64,000 bases of DNA, from positions 62,001 to 126,000 of the forward strand of contig CAWHHZ010000021.1 in assembly GCA_963829355.1 (NCBI GenBank), in the 5' to 3' direction. Made by a program: the position numbers and the translations under genes. The notes beneath the pieces were generated by a model that saw nothing but the letters and a program-made list of their open reading frames with translations, was not told where the DNA came from and searched no databases. Below, in pieces: positions 1 to 8,192 of this stretch (positions are counted from its first letter, which is position 1; each line of letters begins with the position of its first letter). The DNA comes from CAWHHZ01 sp963829355. GTDB taxonomy: Bacteria > Acidobacteriota > Thermoanaerobaculia > Gp7-AA8 > JAHWKK01.

Positions 1-594
1 GGAGAATTTCTGGCTCTTCCACCGGATCGTCGAAACCATGGAAAATCCGAGCCCGGCAGTGACAAAGAGCATCAGCAGGGCGAAGTGATCGCTCGTGACC
101 GGCTCGGGCGAAAAGTTGATGATCGAGGCGAGCGTCAGAGCCGCAGCGGGAATGGGAAGGCCGACGAAAAACCTGTGGTCCGTCTTCCCAGCCTGGATAT
201 TGAACCGCGCGAGGCGGAGCGAGCCGGCGACCAGGTAGAGAAAAGCGATTCCGCCACCGAGACGGCCGTAGACCTGCAATCCCCAGGCATAGACCAGTAC
301 TGCAGGCGCCGCTCCGAATGTCACCACATCGGCGAGGGAGTCGTACTCTTTTCCGAACTCGCTGGTGGCGTTGAGCATCCGGGCGACTGCTCCGTCGAAG
401 GTGTCGAAGATCGCCGCGAGAAACAGTGACCAGGAAGCTGTCTGGAAGAAGTAGCCGGCTCTCGTCTCCGCCCCCAGTGTGCTTGCCTGCATCCCCCGCA
501 TCGCGAAGAGGATCGCGGTGAAGCCGAAGAACACGTTGACGATCGTCAGAGATGTGGGAACGATGTAGACGCCCCGGCGAAGCTTTCTTTTCAT
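1..594 (-). CDS. pssA: CDP-diacylglycerol-serine O-phosphatidyltransferase, C-terminus off the left edge
   Basis: Makes phosphatidylserine from CDP-diacylglycerol and serine in the inner membrane, the step before Psd. I translated the minus strand from the ATG at 594. It starts MKRKLRRGVYIVPTSLT and contains the full CDP-alcohol phosphotransferase signature D-x2-DG-x2-AR-x8-G-x3-D-x3-D, seen as DTFDGAVAR followed by G-KEY-D-SLA-D. The rest is hydrophobic membrane helices. About 198 residues are visible with no stop, so the gene continues beyond base 1. The ATG overlaps the psd stop codon as ATGA, so psd and pssA are translationally coupled in one operon. Family assignment is firm from the signature and the neighbour. 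Confidence 0.93.
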   Translation of the reverse strand, partial: MKRKLRRGVYIVPTSLTIVNVFFGFTAILFAMRGMQASTLGAETRAGYFFQTASWSLFLAAIFDTFDGAVARMLNATSEFGKEYDSLADVVTFGAAPAVLVYAWGLQVYGRLGGGIAFLYLVAGSLRLARFNIQAGKTDHRFFVGLPIPAAALTLASIINFSPEPVTSDHFALLMLFVTAGLGFSMVSTIRWKSQKFS

Positions 595-1244
595 GTGAGT
601 TCCTCCGGCCTCGGTAGCTTCGCGACCACGGTCTGCCCGACTTTCACTTTGTCCCTGAGTGTCACCAGAATTTCAGACGACGGGTGAAGGAAAAGATCCA
701 CCCTGGAGCCGAACTTGATCATCCCGATGCGCTCCCCTCTGGCGACGCGATCTCCCGGTTCGAGATCGAACACGATCCGTCGTGCGAGGAGTCCTGCGAT
801 CTGTTTGAGTGCGATCTCTCTTCCACCTTCCGCCTTGATGATGATCAGATTCTGTTCGTTCTCGGAAGATGACTTGTCCGAGAATGCGGCCGTCTTTTTC
901 CCCGGATTGTACTGGTAGTGCGTGATTCTGCCCGTGACGGGCGCACGGTTGACGTGGACGTCGAACACCGACATGAAGATGCTGACCTGCCGGGTCAGCC
1001 CTTCCCATGGCGGCTCTTCGACATCCCTTATCGCGATGACCGTGCCATCGGCCGGTGAGAGCACATCCAGGGGTTCGGCCGATCCGCGGCGGCTGGGGTC
1101 GCGGAAGAAGTTGATGAGGAAGAGCGTCGTCAGCCCTAGCAGAATCGCCACCACGTACAACTGCATCAGCAGTGCGACGGCGGTGAGAATGAGAAAGGGA
1201 AGGATGAAAGCCCATCCCTCGGAAGCCAATGGCAATCTTTTCAT
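591..1244 (-). CDS. psd: Phosphatidylserine decarboxylase proenzyme
   Basis: Decarboxylates phosphatidylserine to phosphatidylethanolamine using a pyruvoyl group made by self-cleavage. The short (about 218 aa) PSD form is present: two N-terminal membrane segments, then SPADGTV, the VHVNRAPV block and the C-terminal FGSRVDLF, where cleavage before the Ser of G-S would create the pyruvoyl subunit. The frame can be extended to a GTG at 1283, but that codon has no Shine-Dalgarno and lies next to the upstream terminator. The ATG at 1244, preceded by a purine-rich AGGGAAGAG, is the better start. It overlaps pssA by 4 bases at its 3' end. Reaction and pathway are known for the family; the start is inferred. 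Confidence 0.94.
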   Translation of the reverse strand: MKRLPLASEGWAFILPFLILTAVALLMQLYVVAILLGLTTLFLINFFRDPSRRGSAEPLDVLSPADGTVIAIRDVEEPPWEGLTRQVSIFMSVFDVHVNRAPVTGRITHYQYNPGKKTAAFSDKSSSENEQNLIIIKAEGGREIALKQIAGLLARRIVFDLEPGDRVARGERIGMIKFGSRVDLFLHPSSEILVTLRDKVKVGQTVVAKLPRPEELT

Positions 1245-1288
1245 CCGATGGAGTTCTCTTCCCTTTCGTTCATCGCGCTTCACAAATG

Positions 1289-1320
1289 CAAAGGGGGTTC
1301 CCTGTGCAGGAACCCCCCAG
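1289..1320 (-). terminator. Hairpin terminator between the DUF465 gene and psd
   Basis: A perfect 9-bp stem, GGGGGTTCC (1293-1301) with GGAACCCCC (1309-1317), closes a 7-base loop. Read on the minus strand it follows the DUF465 stop codon and is trailed by a broken T-rich stretch (TTTGCATTTG). It is therefore a moderate intrinsic terminator separating the DUF465 gene from psd-pssA. Confidence 0.7.
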
Positions 1321-1358
1321 CGAGTGCTTCAGGCGGCGACGCCCCCGCCAATCGCGGA

Positions 1359-1583
1359 TCAGGTCGCTGCGTAGCGCTGCTCCTTCATCGCCATACGGTC
1401 TTTGAGGTCCAGCTTCTGCTTCTTGAGCTGCTTTGACTCGAGCTCTTCGTCGGGACTGAGGGCCGCCTTCTCGGCAAGCTCTGCAAGGCGCATCTCATAC
1501 TTTCGATGCTGTCGTTTCCACGTCCGGAACTCCTCGTCTTCGCGGGACAAGTTACGCCTTACACTGCTGTTCGCCTCTGCCAT
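1359..1583 (-). CDS. DUF465 (YdcH-like) small coiled-coil protein
   Basis: A 74-residue, highly charged and mostly helical protein. The central part (EMRLAELAEK..LSPDEELESKQLKKQKLDLKDRM) matches the DUF465/YdcH pattern: an antiparallel helical hairpin with a conserved KxxKLxLKD segment near the end. No enzymatic residues are visible and the family has no settled function. The ATG at 1583 has an excellent Shine-Dalgarno (AAAGGAGG, 7 bases upstream), so the start is secure. It is transcribed alone and ends at the hairpin upstream of psd. Confidence 0.85.
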   Translation of the reverse strand: MAEANSSVRRNLSREDEEFRTWKRQHRKYEMRLAELAEKAALSPDEELESKQLKKQKLDLKDRMAMKEQRYAAT

Positions 1584-1784
1584 TCAAAGACCTCCTTTTC
1601 ATGTTGTGATCGAGCACGATTCTATCACTCTGCCGTGTGATCGAAAGTGGTCGAAAATGGAGTGGCGCCGGAACCAGCCGATTGAAAATGGGCGGCTCAC
1701 GATCGAGAATGGCTGTCGCCCGAGGGAGAGGAGCGACTCGTCGGGGGGGAGCTCGACGCGTGGCCGGAGACGATTTGAATACGT

Positions 1785-2703
1785 ATGAGCGCAGAGACTG
1801 ACCACTGGGCACACGAACGACGGGATCGTGCCGCGATCTGCGTACTCCTGGCGCTGATCGGTCTGTCGGTCGTGTGGCCCTCGCCGGTCCTGTGGCTGAA
1901 CCAGAGAACCTTTGACGCGGAACTGGCAATCGACCACGAAGCCTTTCTCGGCAGGGAGGCCGTCCAGTGGGATGTCGTCTTCTGGTGGATCGCTGGTCTC
2001 GCTCTGATCGCACTCGCGCGGACCGACCGGCAAACGGTCCTGCGATCGTTCAGTATGGCGGAAAGATCGTGAGAGGCCGGCGCCGCGGCGTTCCGGGCCG
2101 CAGGATTGTCGTCTTTCTTCTCGCGTAGTGTGGCGATGGTCACCCTCCTGGTGCTCGCAGTGGACCCTCTGGTTCAGGAGTGGCTGATCGCTGCGGATCA
2201 GTCGAATCTGCTCGAGGCCACGCGCCTCGTCAACCGGTTCGGCGGGGGCATCGCTCCAACACTTGCCGCTGTTGGGATCGGGCTCATTGGAGTCGCGCAG
2301 GCGAAGGGAATCTCTGATTCGACTCTTTCTGGTCATTGTCGGCGCTTCGGCTGCCTCGGGAGTTGTCGCACAGGTTGCGAAGCTCGCAACGGGTCGATCC
2401 CGACCGGAGCTCTGGTACGGAGCGGGTGATTTCTGGGCGGGCGGTGCGTCCCTTCCGAGCGGCCATACTCTATCGGTCTTCATCATCGCCGCTGCGATCG
2501 CTCTCGCCATCCGTTCAGTTCCGGTCAGGTTGACTCTCCTGATCGTGGCACTTGTCGTCGCCGTGACGAGGATCCTCACTTTCCGGCACTGGCCATCGGA
2601 CGTCGCGGTCTCCGCGATTTTGGCAACCGGCGCCGTGTGGCTGTTTCACCATCACCTCGCTCCCGCGCAAAATGAAACCTCCGGACAGGACGGCCGTAGT
2701 TGA
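1785..2703 (+). pseudogene. PAP2-superfamily membrane phosphatase, interrupted by a stop and a frameshift
   Basis: The C-terminal half carries the PAP2 (type 2 phosphatidic acid phosphatase) motifs: KLATGRSRP (KX6RP), PSGH around 2456-2467, and TRILTFRHWPSD (the SRX5HXXXD equivalent), spread between hydrophobic helices. Such enzymes dephosphorylate lipid phosphates such as undecaprenyl pyrophosphate or phosphatidate. The frame opened at the ATG 1785 meets an in-frame TGA at 2070-2072, resumes in the same frame (EWLIAADQ, RFGGGIAPTLAAVG), and then needs a frame change near 2300-2315 to reach the catalytic part ending at 2703. Whether this is real decay or sequencing indels cannot be told from one sequence. 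The neighbouring genes show the same defect, which favours errors. Confidence 0.7.
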
Positions 2704-2740
2704 CCCCGACTGACCGTGATTGCATGCAAGGAGATGAACG

Positions 2741-3714
2741 ATGATCGAGACACAGAGAGAGCGAAACGGATCGGAACCGCGATGGCAGGCATTCGTGTGG
2801 GTCGTCACGGTCGCTATCCTCCTGGCGCTGCCCGCCGCAGGCGTCGAACAGGAGATTCGCAAATCGTTTGATGCGAGGCCAGGCGGACTGCTCGAGCTCG
2901 ATACCGATCACGGATCGATCGAAGTACGCACGCATGCCGAGCCGCGCGTGGATATTCTGGTCCTCATGGAGACGCGGGGTGATCGGGATAATGCCCGTAA
3001 GCGTTTCGACGATTTCCGGGTTTCGTTCGAACCGGTCGGGAACGGTCTGAAGATCGAGGGGGAGGACCACGGCAAGTCAGGGGGATTTTTCGGCTTTCCT
3101 CGGCTTCTCGAACGAGTTACGTGTCAAATGGGTCGTCACGGTTCCACAGCAGTACGGGCTCGACCTCGCGACCGCCGGAGGCTCGATCTCGGTTCGGGAC
3201 CTGAAGGGTGATATTGCAGCCCGGACCTCGGGTGGCAGCCTTTCGTTCGGCAGGGTCGATGGAACGGTGAAGGCTCGCACCTCGGGCGGCAGTATCAGGA
3301 TCGTGGAGACCGGCGGCGAGGTGGACGTCAGTACCTCTGGAGGCGGCATCTCCATTGAGCGGGCCGGCGGAAATGTCAGGGCCCACACATCGGGAGGGAG
3401 CATCCAGGTCGAGGAAGTCTTCGGCGCGATCGAAGCGGTCACCTCCGGAGGATCGATCAATGCCTCGATCTCCTCACAGCCCGCCAGTGACTGCCGGCTT
3501 TCAACCTCCGGCGGAAGCGTCGTCGTCCGTCTTGCACCGACCGTGGCCGTCGATCTCGATGCGCGGTCGAGCGGCGGTGGTGTAAAGGCGGAGGTGCCGG
3601 TGACGGTGCAGGGATCGATGGACAAGAACCGGCTCGAGGGCAACGATCAACGGTGGAGGCCCGGCGCTGGTCCTGAGGACTTCCGGCGGAGGGATTTCGA
3701 TCCTCCCGCGCTGA
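2741..3714 (+). CDS. DUF4097 exported beta-helix-like protein (two frameshifts in this sequence)
   Basis: Starts at ATG 2741 after GGAGATGAACG with an N-terminal hydrophobic export segment (residues about 16-33). It continues with DUF4097-type text: LLELDTDHGSIEVRTH, then repeated TSGGS(I/L) turns (ARTSGGS, STSGGG, HTSGGS, VTSGGS), which suggest a parallel beta structure. The frame must change near 3095-3110, where FSNELRVKWVVTVPQQYG continues in frame 3, and again near 3641, where TINGGGPALVLRTSGGG continues to a TGA at 3712-3714. Taken together this is a normal-length DUF4097 protein of about 320 aa. The family has no proven function; some members act in envelope stress. Each break is a single-base shift with perfect continuation. 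Confidence 0.8.
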
Positions 3715-3738
3715 GCTCGCGACCGGATCAAACAGGCT

Positions 3739-3875
3739 GTCATCCTGAGCCGCCGGAGCGCAGCGGAGGACGGTCGAAGGATCGCGTACGTCCCGACTGT
3801 CAGGCCGGAAAGAACGCGACTGTCAGGCCGAAAGAGGTCAGAGGCGCACCCGATCCTTCGCTGCGCTCAGGATGA
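3739..3875. repeat. Nested palindromic intergenic element (GTCATCCTGAG family), copy 1
   Basis: This fills most of the 309-base gap before rplY. The outer arms are GTCATCCTGAG and CTCAGGATGAC, followed inward by GAAGGATCG / CGATCCTTC and by two CTGTCAGGCCG-type inner repeats. The unit could fold into one long hairpin. About a dozen relatives occur in this window (see findings). The last 100 bases before rplY hold only part of a second arm (CCTCTCAGGATGAC at 3899) and the rplY leader. Confidence 0.8.
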
Positions 3876-4023
3876 CAACGGGGGTATTTTCAGAGGAGCC
3901 TCTCAGGATGACGCAATTCTGGTCCGCTACGAGGGCGGCGCCGGCGGGAGTGGTGGAATTTTCGGTGCTCAGGAGCCTTTTCACAGACGTTTGTCGAAGT
4001 GTTAAACAAGGAGAAGGTGTGTC

Positions 4024-4682
4024 ATGGCTGAGCTGACGCTGGAAGTCCAACGGCGTGAAGAAACTGGAAAGAGTGCTGTCCGCAAGATGCGTCGGGAGGG
4101 AATCGTACCGGCGATCGTGTACGGGGGCGATCGGGATCCGGTCACGATTTCAGTGAACCGCAGAGTGATCTCGGATCTGATCACGAAGAGTGAGCACGGA
4201 GTCCGTTCGATCTTTCTCCTGAAGCTCTCCGACAGCGACAAGTCGAGACACGCGATGATTCGTGATTACCAGATGAATCCGATCACGCGTGAGCTGAAGC
4301 ATGTTGACTTCGTCCGTGTCAATATGAAGGAAAAGATTCATCTCCAGATCCCGATCCACGCTTCTGGTGTGGCCATCGGTCAGAAGACCGGCGGCGTGGT
4401 CGACTTCGTGATGCGCGAGATGGAAGTCGAGTGTCTTCCCGGGAAGATTCCCGATGAGATCATCGTCGACATCTCCAATCTCGATGTCGGTGACGCGATC
4501 CGCGTCGGTGAGCTCGACGATGCCGGAAGGTGTCGAGTCACTCGAGGATGCAGAAAAAGTCGTCGTGACCGTGAGCGCGCCACGTGCCGCCGTTGAAGAG
4601 GCCGAAGACGGAAGAGACCGAGAGCGAGGAGCCCGAGGTCATCCGGAAGGGCAAGGCGGAAGACGAGGAAGAAGAGGACTGA
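4024..4682 (+). CDS. rplY: 50S ribosomal protein L25 / general stress protein Ctc (two frameshifts in this sequence)
   Basis: Binds 5S rRNA in the large ribosomal subunit. It starts at ATG 4024 behind an AAGGAGAAG ribosome binding site. The N-terminal L25 domain is clear (RREETGKSAVRKMRREG, IVPAIVYGG), followed by the C-terminal TL5/Ctc beta domain (NPITRELKHVDFVRV, IPIHASGVAIGQKTGGVVD, EIIVDISNLDVGDAIRVGEL). The frame then breaks near 4520, resuming as PEGVESLEDAEKVVVTVSAP, and near 4608, resuming as an acidic tail EETESEEPEVIRKGK to the TGA at 4680-4682. The rebuilt length of about 219 aa is normal for Ctc. A near-universal gene broken twice points strongly to indel errors. Confidence 0.9.
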
Positions 4683-4702
4683 TCGTCTTCTCATCTGCAT
4701 TC

Positions 4703-4730
4703 AAAACCCCGCTCGCGCGGGGTTTTTCTT
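4703..4730 (+). terminator. Intrinsic terminator after rplY
   Basis: AACCCCGC (4705-4712) pairs with GCGGGGTT (4717-4724) around a TCGC loop, followed by TTTCTTTT. It lies 20 bases after the rplY stop and 14 bases before the next ATG, so it ends the rplY transcript. Confidence 0.9.
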
Positions 4731-4743
4731 TTGGAGGGCGAAC

Positions 4744-5980
4744 ATGACCGGATCCCGTCTCTTTCTGGTTCTCGTGCTGGCGCTGATGCTGGCCGGGTGC
4801 GGGAACGAGAACGGGCTTCAGCAGAAGCCGTATCGGCGAGCGCCGGATCGAAGCATCGTCGAGATCACTCCGAACCCGGCCGCGGCTGGCTCAGGTGAGC
4901 CGTTCCTGTCGTCCGGCGCGGATGGATCGCTTCTCATGAGCTGGCTCGAGCCCGCGGGAGACGATGCCCACGCTTTTCGATTTGCTCGCTACACGGACGG
5001 CACCTGGTCACAGCCATCGACAATCGCCGAGAGCCGCGATTTCTTCGTCAACTGGGCGGACTTTCCATCAATCGTCGAGACCGAGTCGCTGCTGGTCGCT
5101 CACTGGCTCCAGAACTCCGGGGAGGGCGCGTATGCGTATGACGTGATGATCTCGCGCTCCACTGATGGAGGTCAGACATGGTCCGCCGGAGAAGTCCTGC
5201 ACAGCGACGGCGTCGAATCTGAACATGGCTTCGTATCGCTCGTCCCCGAGGGGGACACGGTTGCGGCGCTGTGGCTGGATGGGCGCGAGATGACCGAGGG
5301 AGCTCACGGCCACGTGAGCCGGGGCGATGACGCTGCGGTTCGCCAGGATTCATCCGGATGGATCGGTGAGTGATCGCCAGCAGCTCGATGATCGCGTGTG
5401 CGAGTGTTGCCAGACGTCGATGGTCAGGACGAGCGACGGCTACGTGGCCGTGTACCGCAACCGGTCGGACGACGAGGTCCGCGACATAGGATTCGTCAGG
5501 CAGACCGGAGGAGAGTGGAGCGCTCCCGGCATCATCCATGACGACGGTTGGAAGATCGCCGCCTGCCCTGTGAACGGTCCGCAGATCGACGCGAAGGGAA
5601 ATGCCGTCGCCGTCGCGTGGTACACGGCCCCGGAAGGGGACGGGCGGATCATGCTGGCGTTCGGAGAAGAGAGCGGAGGTTTCGGCGACCCCGTTCGTGT
5701 CGATGAGGGTGGGGCGATCGGCCGAGTCGACGTGGTGATGCTCGATGAGGAGCAGGCGCTGGTCGTGTGGCTCGGGAAGGAGGGGGATGTTCTGATGCGA
5801 GTCATGCGGAATGATGGCGAAAGCTCGCCCGTGGAATCGATCGGCCGCTCGTCTTCGGCACGCGCATCTGGTTTCCCGAGAATCACGAAGGTCGGTGATG
5901 TTGTTCATGTTGCATGGACGGAACCGGAAGTAGACTCCCGCATCCGTCTCGCGTCGATCCACCTGAAGGAGATTGCATGA
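4744..5980 (+). CDS. Sialidase/BNR-repeat-like lipoprotein with a CxCC motif (one frameshift)
   Basis: ATG 4744 follows GGAGGGCG. The N-terminus is a lipoprotein signal with lipobox LAGC (Cys at about residue 19). The mature part resembles an exo-sialidase beta-propeller: Asp-box-like SRSTDGGQTWSAG, repeated W-S-x-P strands (DGTWSQP, GGEWSAPG) and PSI/PRI strand starts. The frame shifts near 5315-5327, after which DRVCECCQTSMV and later AACPVNGPQ appear. No sialidase catalytic set can be recognised, so it is probably a propeller binding or scaffold protein rather than a proven glycosidase. It overlaps the next gene, a TlpA thioredoxin, by an ATGA, and the Cys-rich motif may be that thioredoxin's target (inference). 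Confidence 0.75.
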
Positions 5981-6612
5981 CCCTGAAACTGAAAAAGACC
6001 GTATTCGCCGTACTGCTGACTGGCCTGATCGGATGTGGTGCCGAGGAGCCCTCTGCAGCGATCGCCGGCAACTCCGAAGCTGTGAACGAATCGCCAGCCC
6101 CTGTCGCGCAGGCCTCTGAGCGTCAGCAGCCCGCGATCTCAGGTACGGCAAGCAAGGTGGGGGACCAGATGCCCGCCTACACGGCCAATGACCTGAAGGG
6201 CGGCACGTGGAAGCTCGCCGAGGAAAAAGGCATCACGATGCTCAACCTGTGGGCGACGTGGTGCGGTCCGTGCCGCTATGAGATTCCTGCGCTGATCGAG
6301 CTCCAGAAGGAGTACGGTGATCAGGGACTGCAGGTCGTCGGAGTCAGTATGGATCAACCCGGCATGGAGCCCCAGATCCAGTCGTTTGTGAAGAATGCCG
6401 GGATCAACTACACGATCGTGCATGATCCGCGTGCCCAATTGGCTGATGTATTCGAGACGACCATCATCCCCACGACCGCTCTGATCGACCACGATGGACA
6501 GGTCGTATGGTTCCATGCGGGGATCGTTACGAAGGACGATCCGAAGATGCTCCAGGCACTGAAATCAGCTCTCGCGGGCAAGGACGGAAAACCCGCGCGC
6601 GCTCAGTCCTGA
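5977..6612 (+). CDS. TlpA/ResA-like thioredoxin lipoprotein
   Basis: Periplasmic thiol-disulfide reductase-type protein. The ATG at 5977 overlaps the upstream stop as ATGA, so it is co-translated with the propeller lipoprotein. Residues 1-20 are a lipoprotein signal (LTGLIGC, Cys20), then a low-complexity linker to about residue 55. The thioredoxin fold follows: NLWATWCGPCR with the CxxC pair Cys96/Cys99, VVGVSMD, and the cis-proline loop TTIIPTTALID. The length (211 aa) is usual for TlpA-family reductants of cytochrome c maturation or copper delivery. The actual substrate is unknown; the adjacent CECC protein is the obvious candidate. Function beyond thiol reduction is inference. Confidence 0.9.
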   Translation: MTLKLKKTVFAVLLTGLIGCGAEEPSAAIAGNSEAVNESPAPVAQASERQQPAISGTASKVGDQMPAYTANDLKGGTWKLAEEKGITMLNLWATWCGPCRYEIPALIELQKEYGDQGLQVVGVSMDQPGMEPQIQSFVKNAGINYTIVHDPRAQLADVFETTIIPTTALIDHDGQVVWFHAGIVTKDDPKMLQALKSALAGKDGKPARAQS

Positions 6613-6863
6613 TCAGAGTCACCCCGAGACCAGTTTTCTCGACGGTCCGGGGTGCCGCGCGGCCGGCTTCTGCGATCGCGTGTGCGACGCACCAGTTCAC
6701 GAACCTGATTCCCGACAGACCTTCCGACCGCGACCAGGATCATTCTCGCGGGAAGCCAGGCGATCGCCAGAGCAGCAGCGACGGCGACGAGGGCAACGAC
6801 GAGTATGACGAGGGACGATTGCATGCGAGTCGCTTCTGCGATGCGCGTGCCGAGTCCCGCCAT
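6603..6863 (-). CDS. Possible small membrane protein, unrecognised
   Basis: A minus-strand frame converges on tlpA, with the stop codons overlapping by a few bases. From the ATG at 6863 (or 6824) it encodes a single strong hydrophobic segment (SSLVILVVALVAVAAALAIAWLPARMI) and then a basic tail rich in Arg. The upstream part of the longer frame lies in repeat DNA and is not credible. The clear membrane helix and positive-inside tail support a real short gene, but no ribosome binding site stands out and I know no family for it. Confidence 0.35.
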   Translation of the reverse strand: MAGLGTRIAEATRMQSSLVILVVALVAVAAALAIAWLPARMILVAVGRSVGNQVRELVRRTRDRRSRPRGTPDRRENWSRGDSDQD

Positions 6864-6879
6864 CCCTCCAGACACTGCT

Positions 6880-7326
6880 GTCATCCTGAGAGGCTGTGAA
6901 AAAATCCAGCGTGCCCTGCGCTGGTGGTGCTTACGGTTCGAGCTCAAGGAACGAGGAGGAGTCGCGGTGGTTCCTCGGTGACGACGAGTGACGCGGAGAT
7001 CGGGCCGTAACCACCACCAGCCCAAAGGGTTACGGGCGGGGCGTCGCCGATCGCAGCGCCTGCCCTGAGCGAGCGTCAGCGAGTAGTGTCGCAGCTCCTT
7101 TCCGATGAACCACATCGCTGCGTCACTGCTTCGCGCGCTCGACGTCGCCGCGCCCGTAACGCAGGGTACGCTGGATTCTTTCACAGCCTCTGAGCGCAGC
7201 GAAGGATCGGGTGCGTCCTGACTGTCGCGTACTACCGTGCTGAGAGTCGGGCCGTTCGAGATCCTTCGACCGTCCGTCGCTAGGGCGCCTCCTCCCGCTT
7301 CGCGGGATCCGGCGGCTCAGGATGAC
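6880..7326. repeat. Composite palindromic element with a MITE-like insert (copy A)
   Basis: This accounts for the gap of about 500 bases before the SDR gene. An outer GTCATCCTGAG ... CTCAGGATGAC repeat is interrupted by an insert of about 300 bp. The insert's ends are inverted copies of each other: AGGCTGTGAAAAAATCC with CAGCGTGCCCTGCG at 6891-6921, and CGCAGGGTACGCTGG with ATTCTTTCACAGCCT at 7160-7190. A second shortened copy of the insert lies at 43650-43914. The arms vary (AGCGCAGCGAAGGATCG, GATCCTTCGACCGTCC, CTTCGCGGGATCCGGCGG) just as in the other family members. No transposase is encoded; the ORFs through it are fortuitous. Confidence 0.75.
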
Positions 7327-7372
7327 AGCCTGTTTCCAATCGCGTGACTCAAGACTCCGGACCTCGAACTTC

Positions 7373-8137
7373 CTACGAGAACCAGGAACCTCCGTTGACG
7401 TCGATCGTTGCGCCGTTGATGTAGTCGGCGAGCGGTGACGCCAGGAACAACGTGAGGTCGGCGACATCGCGAGGGGATCCAATCCGCCCCAGCGGGACTT
7501 CTCCTCGGATCTCATCGCCCCGCTTCGCGATTTCCTCGGCAGCCATGTCGGTTTCGATGAATCCAGGATTGATGCAGTTGGAGGTGATGTTCCACTTCGC
7601 ACAACCGCGCGCGATCGACCGCGTGAGGTTCATCAGAGCGGCCTTCGATGCTCCGTAGTCGGCGAACTCGAGCTCACCACGCGACGCGGCTCTGGAAGCG
7701 ATGTTGATGATCTTGCCGCCCCCCTGCTCCTTCATCATGCGGATGGCGAGAAACGCCGCGTTTGCAGCGCCGAAGACATTGACATCGAAGGTCTTTTTCC
7801 ATCCCGTCGCCCACGCCTCATAATCTCCGCCATCGAACGGGTTGAGCGCGAAGATCGCAGCATTGTTGACGAGCACGTCGAGCCGGTCGAAACGCTCCGC
7901 AAGGAGCCGCATGATTCTCGCGACATCGCTGGGATCTCCGAGGTCGCCCTGCAGCAGCAGCGACCTCTTTGGGCCGATCGCGCCGGCGACCTCTGCTGCC
8001 GCACCCTCGGACGAGAGGTAGTTGATGCCGACGGACGCTCCCGCCTCGCCGAGACGGATGGCGATCTCGCGTCCGATTCCTCGTGATGCTCCCGTCACGA
8101 GCGTGACGATGTTCGACAGATCGATGGGAACTGCCAT
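7373..8137 (-). CDS. SDR-family NAD(P)-dependent oxidoreductase
   Basis: A classical short-chain dehydrogenase of 254 aa. The Rossmann motif TGASRGIG sits at residues 15-22, followed by LVNNAAIF, the catalytic Ser region NIASRAASRG and Y-G-A-S-K (YxxxK), and the C-terminal motif GRIGSPRDVADLTLFLASPLADYINGATIDVNGG. It most resembles FabG-like 3-oxoacyl reductases, but the substrate cannot be read from sequence. I chose the ATG at 8137, preceded by AGGGGAGGATCG, because the longer frame upstream has no SDR homology and runs into the divergent gene. Transcribed alone, divergently from the phosphatase gene at 8193. Confidence 0.9.
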   Translation of the reverse strand: MAVPIDLSNIVTLVTGASRGIGREIAIRLGEAGASVGINYLSSEGAAAEVAGAIGPKRSLLLQGDLGDPSDVARIMRLLAERFDRLDVLVNNAAIFALNPFDGGDYEAWATGWKKTFDVNVFGAANAAFLAIRMMKEQGGGKIINIASRAASRGELEFADYGASKAALMNLTRSIARGCAKWNITSNCINPGFIETDMAAEEIAKRGDEIRGEVPLGRIGSPRDVADLTLFLASPLADYINGATIDVNGGSWFS

Positions 8138-8192
8138 GAATACGATCCTCCCCTGTGAACCCTGAAGCGGATTCACCGTATCATGACCCTGA

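Noticed and set aside
2070..2072. TGA in the PAP2 gene read as selenocysteine, since SelA is present
   Set aside because: The surrounding residues (MAERS then EAGAAAFRAAG) have no redox or catalytic site, PAP2 enzymes do not use selenocysteine, no SECIS-like hairpin stands out right after it, and the same gene also carries a plain frameshift.
7020..7200. The frame giving MWFIGKELRHYSLTLAQG as a gene
   Set aside because: It lies in the MITE-like element and recurs in its second copy; it is repeat-derived coding noise.
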